Source: JARRJS01 sp037388885 (lineage in GTDB: Bacteria > Gemmatimonadota > Gemmatimonadetes > Longimicrobiales > RSA9). From it: DNA of 6,308 nt. Positions 1 through 5,376 of this stretch are shown one piece after another; within the stretch, counting starts at the first letter, position 1, and every line of letters starts with the position of its first letter. The stretch is from the NCBI GenBank assembly GCA_037388885.1, contig JARRJS010000161.1:1-6308 (forward strand), in the 5' to 3' direction. The translations under genes were made by a program, and so were the position numbers. The notes below the pieces were generated by a model that saw only the letters and a list, made by a program, of their open reading frames with translations, did not search any database and was not told where the DNA came from.

Positions 1-343
1 GCGGCAGCTCCACGTTCTCGTAGACGTTCAGGTCGCCGATCAGGTTGAACGCCTGGAAGATGAAGCCGATCGCCCGGTTACGGATATGCGCCCGCTGCGC
101 CGCCGACAGGTTCGCCACCGGCTTGGCGTCGAGCAGGTACTCACCCGACGTGGGCGAGTCGAGCAGCCCGAGGATCGACAGCAGCGTCGTCTTGCCGCCG
201 CCGGACGGGCCTGCCACCGCCACGTACTCACCCGGCTCGATCTCCAGGTGCACGTTCGACAGCGCGTGGGTCTCCACCTCTTCCGTGTAGAAGACCTTGC
301 CCACGTCCGTCAGCTTGATGAGAGGTTCCACCGCTGTCGCCAT
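1..343 (-). CDS. ABC transporter ATP-binding protein, MacB/LolD-type (partial; C-terminal part lies beyond the window)
   Basis: The first 114 residues of an ABC ATPase that would power an envelope export complex from the cytoplasmic side. An A-loop tyrosine is at residue 19 (KVFYTEEVETHAL). Walker A is GPSGGGKTT at 45-53, followed by LLSILGLLDSPTSGEY, a spacing and wording typical of the MacB/LolD/YknY branch (usual wording there is GPSGSGKST). The Q-loop lies in GFIFQAFNLI with Gln97, and the frame is open at the left edge in NVYENVELP. The signature motif, Walker B and H-loop lie outside, so activity cannot be judged and a fused MacB permease domain cannot be told from a stand-alone ATPase. 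The ATG at 343 is preceded by AAGGAG (349-354) five bases upstream. It is the third gene of a minus-strand set after tolC and the HlyD-like adaptor, which argues for a MacAB-TolC-like exporter. Family assignment is firm; the substrate is unknown. Confidence 0.93.
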   Translation of the reverse strand, partial: MATAVEPLIKLTDVGKVFYTEEVETHALSNVHLEIEPGEYVAVAGPSGGGKTTLLSILGLLDSPTSGEYLLDAKPVANLSAAQRAHIRNRAIGFIFQAFNLIGDLNVYENVELP

Positions 344-348
344 GATTG

Positions 349-354
349 CTCCTT
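349..354 (-). promoter_or_regulatory. Ribosome binding site of the ABC ATPase
   Basis: AAGGAG on the minus strand, with five bases to the ATG at 341-343. It fixes the ATPase start and shows that this gene has its own translation initiation signal rather than depending on coupling to the distant adaptor gene. Confidence 0.7.
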
Positions 355-412
355 CTGGCCTGGTTGCTGGGGTCCGTTTGTCTCACGTGCTCACTACGTT
401 CTTCGCATCAGA

Positions 413-545
413 GGGTGGAAAGCGGGAAACGGACAACGGGACTGGCCCGCTCGTAGGTTTCCGGTTCACCTTACTGGGTCACGCTTCCCGCTTTCCGTTT
501 CCCCTTTCCTGCTTCCCCATTTCCGATCTCCGGTTTCCCGTCTCC
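413..545. repeat. Degenerate 7-base repeat array with inverted arms, between adaptor and ATPase genes
   Basis: On the plus strand the right part (485-545) is almost pure pyrimidine, built of TTTCC/TTCCC/TCTCC blocks. The T of successive TCC triplets falls at 486, 494, 500, 507, 514, 522, 529, 536 and 543, so the spacing is close to 7. The left part (417-441) carries the same motif inverted, with GGA at 417, 425, 431 and 439. The arms share a perfect 12-base inverted repeat, GGAAAGCGGGAA (417-428) against TTCCCGCTTTCC (485-496), with a 56-base loop. That loop contains smaller stems (CGGG 437-440 with CCCG 446-449; GGAAAC 425-430 with GTTTCC 457-462). In the minus-strand transcript the right arm is purine-rich. 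No coding sense is evident. Function is unknown; an intergenic structured repeat in the transcript is the simplest reading. Confidence 0.6.
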
Positions 546-561
546 AGTCTTTTGCTGACAT

Positions 562-587
562 GAGAAGCCGGGACCCGGAGGGCTCTC
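562..587 (-). other. Candidate hairpin just downstream of the HlyD-like adaptor stop codon
   Basis: GAGA plus GCC (562-565, 567-569, with A566 bulged) pairs with GGC plus TCTC (581-587). The loop holds a nested CGGG/CCCG pair that is too tight to form by itself. It begins about 21 bases past the adaptor stop on the minus strand. The RNA after the stem is not U-rich, so it does not look like a classical intrinsic terminator. It could be an mRNA-stabilising 3' hairpin or chance. Confidence 0.25.
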
Positions 588-608
588 GTCACTTGGGCCG
601 CGCTCGCC

Positions 609-1901
609 TCACTTCAGCCTCACCCGATCATGGGCGTCCCAGGCGGACATGTCGGACAGGATCACGACGTCGCCCTTCTTGAGCCCGTTCTTGATCTCGA
701 TTTCGTTGACCGAGCTGGCGCCGAGCTGGACCGTGACGCGCTCCGCCTCATCGTGGCCCACCATCTTGAAGAGGCCCACGGAGCTGTTGGCCTGGCCGTA
801 CGCCGGCCGGCCCACATACAGCACGTCTTCCAGCCGCTCCACTTCGATGGTGCCGTCCACGCTGAGGTCGGGGCGCGCACCCGGGGGCAGGGAGTCCACG
901 TCCAGCGCCACATCCACGGTGACGGTACCGCCCGTGGCTGCCGGGTCGATGCGCATCACATGACCCGGTATGATGCCGTTGCGCGTATCGATCTTCGCCG
1001 ATTGACCCAACGCCACATCCTTTGCCTGGACCTCAGGAATCCGCAACACGGCCTTCAGCTTCTCCGGTTGGACGACTCGCGCCAGCTCCTGGCCCGCCTG
1101 GACCCACTGGCCCGGCTCGAAGTTCAGCTCCTGTACCACGCCCTTCGTGGGGGACCGCACCACCAGCGAGTTGAGCCGCTCCCGCTGGAACTCCACGATG
1201 CTGCGCAGGCGCTTGATCTGTGACTCCTGTACGGAAAGCTGCTCGTCGATGTTTCGGGTCATCAGGTCGAGCCGCTTCTTCTCCACGTCGATGCGCGTGC
1301 TCAGCTCCTTGACGGCCTCCCGCGACTTCTCCAGCTCGAACCCCGAGATGAGCTGCTTCTTGGCCAGCTCCTCGTTGGCCTTGGCCTGGCGCACGGCGTC
1401 GTTGTATTGCGCCTGCACCGTCGCAACCGTGCCCTCCTGGTTCAGCCGCTGCGTGTTCAGGTTGGTCCGCACTTCCACCAGCGACGCCTGCGCCGCCGCC
1501 AGCTGGCGCTCCGCCTCCAGCAGCTGGAGCCGCACGTCCGGGTTCTCCAGGTCCATGAGCTCCGTGCCCGGCTCCACCTGCGCGCCCGCGTCCACCAACC
1601 GCTTTTCCACCCGACCCGCCGTGACGGCCGAGATGTAGCGGATATGCTCCGGTACCAGCGTCCCGGGGCCCCTGACCTGCCGGACCATCTCGCCTCGCTT
1701 TACCGTGTCCGTCCAGACCGTCGCGCGGTCCACCGTTGGCGCCGCCGGCTTCAGTCGCGCCAGGGCGACCGTGACCGCCACCAGCGCCAGGATGCCGATC
1801 GCCCCGTAGATGTATTTCTTGCGGTTTGTCTTCTGCTCGAGCAGAACGTCCATGCCGAGCCGACTGCCCGCCTGCCCACCGGACGGCGTGTTCTCAGCCA
1901 T
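609..1901 (-). CDS. HlyD/MacA-family periplasmic adaptor (membrane fusion protein) of an ABC or RND exporter
   Basis: A 430-residue adaptor that would link an inner-membrane transporter to the TolC-like channel. Domains in order: a polar N-terminus; a membrane anchor at about 30-48 (IYGAIGILALVAVTVALA) with no lipobox cysteine; a first lipoyl-like half near 84-120 (AGRVEKRLVDAGAQVEPGTEL); a long helical hairpin at about 121-248; a second lipoyl half near 249-281 (RSPTKGVVQELNFEPGQWV); then beta-barrel and membrane-proximal domains ending GDVVILSDMSAWDAHDRVRLK. The hairpin turn carries AKKQLISGFELEKSREAV (180-197), close to the leucine/serine tip motif with which such adaptors dock on TolC. 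The frame extends upstream to an ATG at 2030, but the 43 extra residues are basic and unlike an adaptor. The ATG at 1901 has GGGAGG five bases before it and puts the anchor at the expected place. Lying between tolC and an ABC ATPase, it is best read as MacA-like. Substrate is unknown. Confidence 0.92.
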   Translation of the reverse strand: MAENTPSGGQAGSRLGMDVLLEQKTNRKKYIYGAIGILALVAVTVALARLKPAAPTVDRATVWTDTVKRGEMVRQVRGPGTLVPEHIRYISAVTAGRVEKRLVDAGAQVEPGTELMDLENPDVRLQLLEAERQLAAAQASLVEVRTNLNTQRLNQEGTVATVQAQYNDAVRQAKANEELAKKQLISGFELEKSREAVKELSTRIDVEKKRLDLMTRNIDEQLSVQESQIKRLRSIVEFQRERLNSLVVRSPTKGVVQELNFEPGQWVQAGQELARVVQPEKLKAVLRIPEVQAKDVALGQSAKIDTRNGIIPGHVMRIDPAATGGTVTVDVALDVDSLPPGARPDLSVDGTIEVERLEDVLYVGRPAYGQANSSVGLFKMVGHDEAERVTVQLGASSVNEIEIKNGLKKGDVVILSDMSAWDAHDRVRLK

Positions 1902-1906
1902 GGGGG

Positions 1907-1912
1907 CCTCCC
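1907..1912 (-). promoter_or_regulatory. Ribosome binding site deciding the adaptor start at 1901
   Basis: GGGAGG on the minus strand followed by five C and the ATG at 1899-1901. It favours this start over the in-frame ATG at 2030, for which I see no comparable signal and whose extra residues do not look like protein. Confidence 0.7.
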
Positions 1913-1921
1913 GCTCTATGC

Positions 1922-1954
1922 AACCACATGTGGTTCGATCGTTCGAGTGTCGAA
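1922..1954. promoter_or_regulatory. Palindrome cluster in front of the HlyD-like adaptor gene (possible operator)
   Basis: AACCACATGTGGTT (1922-1935) is a perfect 14-base palindrome. It is followed at once by TTCGATCG and TTCGAGTG in tandem (1934-1949), the second forming TTCGA-GTG-TCGAA (1942-1954). The cluster lies 21 to 53 bases upstream of the adaptor ATG at 1901, where a repressor site or a leader structure would act. The rest of the gap (1955-2120) contains TGGCAC followed by a TTTATCG stretch (minus strand, about 1990-2008). It has a good sigma-54-like -24 half but no matching -12 half, so I call no promoter there. Operator function is inference from symmetry and position only. Confidence 0.4.
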
Positions 1955-2079
1955 AACGTTGCGTCCTGCATCGGATTCGCCACCCTAACGATAAAGGATT
2001 CGTGCCACGTTTGCGACCGGCGTATCGCATGTGCCGGCAACGATTTGTGGCCCGGCCTCATGCACAGGTGCGGTCGTTG

Positions 2080-2098
2080 CCGGGACCGGGCGTCCCGG
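2080..2098 (-). other. GC-rich hairpin downstream of the tolC-like stop codon
   Basis: CCGGGAC (2080-2086) pairs perfectly with GTCCCGG (2092-2098) around a five-base loop. It starts 22 bases past the tolC stop in the direction of transcription. There is no U tract after it, so termination by this stem alone is doubtful. It may lower read-through into the adaptor gene or protect the 3' end of the tolC message. Confidence 0.35.
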
Positions 2099-2120
2099 AA
2101 CCGGACACCGGCGGCCGGCC

Positions 2121-3659
2121 TCATTGACCCGCCTCCGGACGCAACCGCTGGCCGACGGCGGCCTCCAGGTCGGTGAGGGCCGACTGGAAGTCGTAGACGG
2201 CGCTCAGGTAACTCTGATCCGCCTGAGTCTTCAGTGTCTCGGCCTGCGTGAGGTCGACGAAGGACGAGAGGCCGACCCGGTATTGTTCCCGGGCCTGTTC
2301 GAGCTGGTCCGCGGCGACCTGTCGGTTCTCGTCCTCCAGCTTGGCGGCGGCGTATGCCGTGCGCAGGGCCAGCAGCGCGGCGTCGGCATCGGCGCGCGCC
2401 TGCAGGGACTGGGAGCGGGCCTGATAACGGGCGTCGTCGGCCGCGGCGCGAGCCGTGGCCACCTGCTGCTGGCGTTGCAGGCCCTGGAATATGGGCAGGG
2501 ATATCGACAGCGAGAGTTGGAACGGGTTCCGCTCGAACTGGAACGGGAATACTTCGTTCTGTTGGATATACTGGTTCTTGAGCGAGTCCGTGAGCTGGAT
2601 CTGGGAGCAGTCCCCGCCGGTGCCCGGGAGGGGGGACGACAGGCGGCTGTTCAACTCGTTCTCAAATTCGCACTGGCTCCGCTGGGACGCGATGCTGCTC
2701 TGGAGCGAGCTGACGATCACGCTGTTGTTCGCGATCTGGCGCGTGAAGCCGGACCAGTAGGCTCCGATGGAAATGGTCGGGAGATACCGGCTGCTGGCGG
2801 CCCGGGCCGCCGCGGTCTGAGCGTCCGCCTGGGCCTCCAGGGCTCGCACCCGCGGCTGTTGCTTCTCGGCCATGGCCATGACGCTGGCTCGGGTCCACTG
2901 GGGGTCGAACACCTGGAACGTCGTCGTCAGTCGGATATCGCGGTCCAGCTCGACGCCCATCTGCTGCAGCAGCCGCAGCTTCTGCGTGGACAGGTCACCC
3001 TGCGCCCGCACCAACGCGACGCGGGCCCGGCCCACCTCCACCGACGCCTGTTTCGCTTCCAGCGGCGCGGCGGCCCCCACTTCCACACGCGCGTTCGCCA
3101 GATCCAGGTTCTCCTGCGCGCTTTGCAGCTGCTGCTTCGTCAGGTCCACCTGGTCCCGCGCACGCATCGCCGCCAGGTACTGCCGCGTCACCGCCGCGTC
3201 CAGGTCGGATGCCGCCGCGTGCGCGCCCGCAGCAGCCGCCCGGCGATTGGCACGTGCGCGCCCGATGTTGAAAATGTTGGCGGCACTCAGGCTGTAACCC
3301 ACGCTCGCCGAATACGACGACCAGTAGTAGGCAGGCGCCTGCTGCAGCGTCACACTTCCCACATTCACAGGGCCGTTGGACACCCACCCGGCGTTCGAGC
3401 CGACCGAAGCCGTGGGCAACCAACTGGCGTACGCCGAGCGCACGGCCCAATCCGCCGTGCTCTCGTCGTTGCGCGTGGCCAGGAACGTCGGGTTGTTCTG
3501 CTTCGCGATCCGGATGGCGTCGTCCAGCGACAGGGTTGCGGCCGCGGTGTCTGGCGGCTGTTGCGCCTGCACCATGACCGGCGCCGCCATGATCGCCAAC
3601 GCCAGGAGCATCAGCGAGGCGGTGCGTCGGGTCGACGAACGATATTCGGGCTGGGTCAC
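2121..3659 (-). CDS. TolC-family outer-membrane efflux channel protein
   Basis: A 512-residue exit duct of a tripartite exporter. A signal peptide is evident: basic SSTRR, then a hydrophobic stretch (LMLLALAIMAAPVMV, about 16-30) and probable cleavage after VQA at 30-32. The mature part starts with LSLDDAIRIAKQNNP (43-57), the typical OEP opening. The two structural repeats are visible: SWLPTASVG (79-87) against RYLPTISIG (291-299); NIGRARANRRAAAAG (131-145) against FQGLQRQQQVATARAAADD (391-409); ARVEVGAAAPLEAKQASV (190-207) against REQYRVGLSSFVDLTQAE (457-474). Long helices surround each. In the second repeat the stretch between the two barrel strands (about 305-377) is far longer than in the first (about 91-113) and holds two cysteines, 330 and 351. 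The GTG at 3659 is chosen because GGAGG stands seven bases before it and the signal peptide begins there; upstream in-frame residues are low-complexity and basic. It is the first gene of the export set. Confidence 0.94.
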   Translation of the reverse strand: MTQPEYRSSTRRTASLMLLALAIMAAPVMVQAQQPPDTAAATLSLDDAIRIAKQNNPTFLATRNDESTADWAVRSAYASWLPTASVGSNAGWVSNGPVNVGSVTLQQAPAYYWSSYSASVGYSLSAANIFNIGRARANRRAAAAGAHAAASDLDAAVTRQYLAAMRARDQVDLTKQQLQSAQENLDLANARVEVGAAAPLEAKQASVEVGRARVALVRAQGDLSTQKLRLLQQMGVELDRDIRLTTTFQVFDPQWTRASVMAMAEKQQPRVRALEAQADAQTAAARAASSRYLPTISIGAYWSGFTRQIANNSVIVSSLQSSIASQRSQCEFENELNSRLSSPLPGTGGDCSQIQLTDSLKNQYIQQNEVFPFQFERNPFQLSLSISLPIFQGLQRQQQVATARAAADDARYQARSQSLQARADADAALLALRTAYAAAKLEDENRQVAADQLEQAREQYRVGLSSFVDLTQAETLKTQADQSYLSAVYDFQSALTDLEAAVGQRLRPEAGQ

Positions 3660-3894
3660 GGGTGGGCCTCCGGGGTTCGGCTTCGTCGTCGTATTCGTGT
3701 TCGGCTTCGTTCGGGGCCGGCGTTCACTGCGTCGCGGCCGGCTGCCCGATTGGCCTTCGTTCCGTGTCGGTCCGCCGCAGCGGGCGCGGCTTCGCTTTCC
3801 TTTACGGGACCGACGAGCGCACGGATTCAGCGCCGTCCTTGCCGCTGCATTCGGAAAGTACCGTGCCCCGTTTGTGGCACGCACGTATCTCGTT
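3660..3894 (-). other. Long untranslated leader of the tolC-like gene
   Basis: About 235 bases between the candidate promoter and the tolC start with no convincing gene on either strand. It contains an exact 12-base direct repeat, GTTCGGCTTCGT at 3675-3686 and 3699-3710, separated by a CGTCGTATTCGT-like stretch. On the minus strand this reads as CGAAGCCGAAC and GAA/CGA-rich units close to the ribosome binding site. I recognise no riboswitch or attenuator. The frame is open through the leader, but the translation is Arg/Thr/Asn-rich and low in complexity. Confidence 0.4.
3667..3671 (-). promoter_or_regulatory. Ribosome binding site deciding the GTG start of the tolC-like gene
   Basis: GGAGG on the minus strand, seven bases before the GTG at 3657-3659. 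The open frame continues upstream for 75 more codons to another GTG at 3884, but a signal peptide must be N-terminal, so this site marks the likely start. Confidence 0.7.
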
Positions 3895-3923
3895 GTTGTA
3901 CAGTAACTTAATGTCTATTTCCA
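3895..3923 (-). promoter_or_regulatory. Candidate sigma-70-type promoter for the tolC-adaptor-ATPase set
   Basis: On the minus strand TGGAAA (3918-3923) and TACAAC (3895-3900) are separated by 17 bases, each matching four of six consensus positions. They lie in an AT-rich island that contrasts with the GC-rich surroundings. A TGTACA palindrome (3897-3902) overlaps the -10 box and could be part of an operator. Start of transcription would be near 3888. The assignment rests on consensus and base composition only. Confidence 0.35.
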
Positions 3924-3966
3924 GATCGCTTCTGCGGCGTCGGGCGGGGCATTGGCGGGAAGGGGG

Positions 3967-3982
3967 TGTCCGGATCCGGACA
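3967..3982. other. Perfect 16-base palindrome downstream of the mscS-like gene
   Basis: TGTCCGGATCCGGACA reads identically on both strands. It lies 24 bases past the mscS stop codon at 4007. As RNA it could form a six-base stem with a GATC loop, but what follows in the direction of transcription is C-rich (CCCCCTTCCC), not U-rich, so intrinsic termination is not clearly supported. It could be a protein-binding site, an mRNA 3' hairpin, or a weak terminator separating mscS from the export set. The rest of the 3924-4006 gap shows nothing else I recognise. Confidence 0.45.
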
Positions 3983-4006
3983 GTCTCGGAGTACGGCGAG
4001 GAGGGG

Positions 4007-4999
4007 TCAGGTGGGCGGCGCGCCGTCCTGGGTGGCGCCGCCGGCGCCGGGCTTGCCCTCGTGGAGGTTGTCGTAGAACCGTTGGGTGGGGTAGGCGAAA
4101 TCGATGTCGTCGTGCTCGGCGAAGGCCTCGAGGATGGCTTCCCACATGCCCTCGCTGAGGCCGCGGCGGTGGCGGGGCGGGGAGAGGAAGCGGAGAGTGA
4201 GCAGGACGCCGCTGTCCTGGACGCTGGTATAGACGATGGGACTGAGCTTGCGATAGAAGATCATGTACTTGTGGGCGGCCTCTGCCATGGTCTTCTCGGC
4301 CTCAATTGCTATGTCGCCGGCGAAGCGGTCCGCGATATCCTTGAGGATGCTCTTGGCCTCCTTCCAGTTGCTCTCGAAGGTGACGAGCACGGGAAGCTCG
4401 ATCCAGATGTACTGCATGCCGCGGGTGTAGTTGGCGAGCGGGTCGCGGAACACGACGCCGTTGGGGATGTGGATGATGCGGCCGGTGCTCTGATCGGCGT
4501 TGACCCAGTTGCCGATCTCGAGGAGGGTGAAGGCGAAGATGCGCTGGTCGACGACATCGCCTGCGTGGCCGGCTACCTGGATGCGATCGCCGACGACGAA
4601 GGGTCTGCGCCAGATGATGAACGCCCAGCCGCCGAGATTGACGATGGGATCGCGCAGGGCGATGGCGAGGCCGGCGGAGACCAGGCCGAGGAAGGTGCCG
4701 AGTTTTGCGATACTTTCGGACCAGACGCCGCCGATGAGGAAAACGCCGACGACCACGACGATGTAGGTGATGATCTTGCGCCAGCGGTACCGCGTACGGA
4801 TGTCCTCGACCTGGCCGCGCAGGATGCGATTTGCGATGGCGCGCACCAGCACGAGGAGGAGGATGATGACCAGGGAGAGCACCAGTCGGCGCTGGTCCGC
4901 CGACCCGAAGGACAGGACCTCCTTGACCTGGCTTGCCACCTGTCCGCTGGTCGGGTTCACGAGTATTCCGTTGAATGAGGGGCGCCCCGGCGGACGCAT
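4007..4999 (-). CDS. MscS-family small-conductance mechanosensitive channel
   Basis: A 330-residue inner-membrane channel expected to open under membrane tension and release solutes on osmotic downshock. Numbered from the ATG at 4999, hydrophobic helices lie at about 38-54 (LVLSLVIILLLVLVRA) and 75-93 (IITYIVVVVGVFLIGGV). The pore helix region at about 96-130 includes LGLVSAGLAIALRDPIVNLGG. The MscS hallmarks follow: WRRPFVVGDRIQVAGHAGDV (130-149), in the place of the RPF and G-D elements of E. coli MscS, then GRIIHIPNGVV (173-183), where IPNG is diagnostic. The C-terminal domain ends with DIDFAYPTQRFYDN, as usual. The start is uncertain: the ATG at 4999 has no clear ribosome binding site, and a GTG at 4960 (317 residues) has only GGA six bases away; both keep all domains. 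It is on the same strand as tolC, 347 bases away, and probably a separate unit. Confidence 0.93.
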   Translation of the reverse strand: MRPPGRPSFNGILVNPTSGQVASQVKEVLSFGSADQRRLVLSLVIILLLVLVRAIANRILRGQVEDIRTRYRWRKIITYIVVVVGVFLIGGVWSESIAKLGTFLGLVSAGLAIALRDPIVNLGGWAFIIWRRPFVVGDRIQVAGHAGDVVDQRIFAFTLLEIGNWVNADQSTGRIIHIPNGVVFRDPLANYTRGMQYIWIELPVLVTFESNWKEAKSILKDIADRFAGDIAIEAEKTMAEAAHKYMIFYRKLSPIVYTSVQDSGVLLTLRFLSPPRHRRGLSEGMWEAILEAFAEHDDIDFAYPTQRFYDNLHEGKPGAGGATQDGAPPT

Positions 5000-5376
5000 G
5001 CCGTGCGCGCTGCGAGGGCGCCTTCGCCTGTCACGGGTTCGGCCATGTTCCTGCCGGGGTAGCGGTGGGGTCACGCCTACGGTACGGTGGCAGACGACCG
5101 TGCGCAACGAGGTCGTTTCGTGCGTCGTGTGAGATTCGGGGCGCCTCAGGCAATTCTATGGTGGACGGCGAGCCGGGCCACGCGCCCGGGACACACGGAG
5201 GTCATGGCAACGCAACCGCTGCAGAGCGCGTCCAAGCAATGGCGACGGGGTCGTTCCACAGTCATTGAAGGGCGGGCGGCGTCGGGATAGCTTGCTTTTC
5301 AGGATGACCTACCCGCCGCGCGGCAGCCTGAGACCGCGCAGCAAGCGACTCACCTTCTATCCGGTTCGGCTACGAC
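5000..5376. other. Divergent intergenic region between the mscS-like gene and the second adaptor
   Basis: About 380 bases with no convincing gene; the short frames here translate to Arg/Gly/Ala-rich text without recognisable features. Promoters for both divergent genes should lie here. For the plus-strand adaptor the best I see is TTGAAG (5265-5270) with TAGCTT (5288-5293) 17 bases on, a weak -10 followed by a T-rich patch, with start of transcription near 5300. For mscS, TTGCGC and TACCGT on the minus strand (5102-5107 and 5079-5084, 17 apart) match only three of six bases each. A GCCGCGCGGC palindrome is at 5315-5324, and ACGGT/ACCGT inverted pentamers flank an eight-base spacer near 5084-5101. 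All of these are low confidence. Confidence 0.4.

Noticed and set aside
1990..2012. Possible sigma-54 promoter (TGGCAC on the minus strand) ahead of the first adaptor
   Set aside because: The -24 half is good but the -12 half lacks the required GC at the right distance, so the pair does not hold.
1902..2030. N-terminal extension of the first adaptor to the ATG at 2030
   Set aside because: The 43 extra residues are Arg/Cys-rich and unlike an adaptor N-terminus, and the ATG at 1901 has a strong ribosome binding site and places the membrane anchor correctly.
2031..3911. A 626-codon open frame on the plus strand opposite the tolC-like gene
   Set aside because: Its translation is Arg/Gly/Leu/His-rich with no recognisable domain, and it lies wholly antisense to an unmistakable TolC protein. 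Long antisense frames are expected in GC-rich coding DNA.
3662..4978. A 438-codon open frame on the plus strand opposite the mscS-like gene
   Set aside because: The acidic Asp/Glu/Ala/Val-rich text is the complement of MscS codons; the minus strand carries all the family hallmarks.
5000..5107. Extension of the mscS-like gene to a TTG at 5107
   Set aside because: The added 36 residues are Arg-rich with no membrane or signal character, and no ribosome binding site precedes the TTG.
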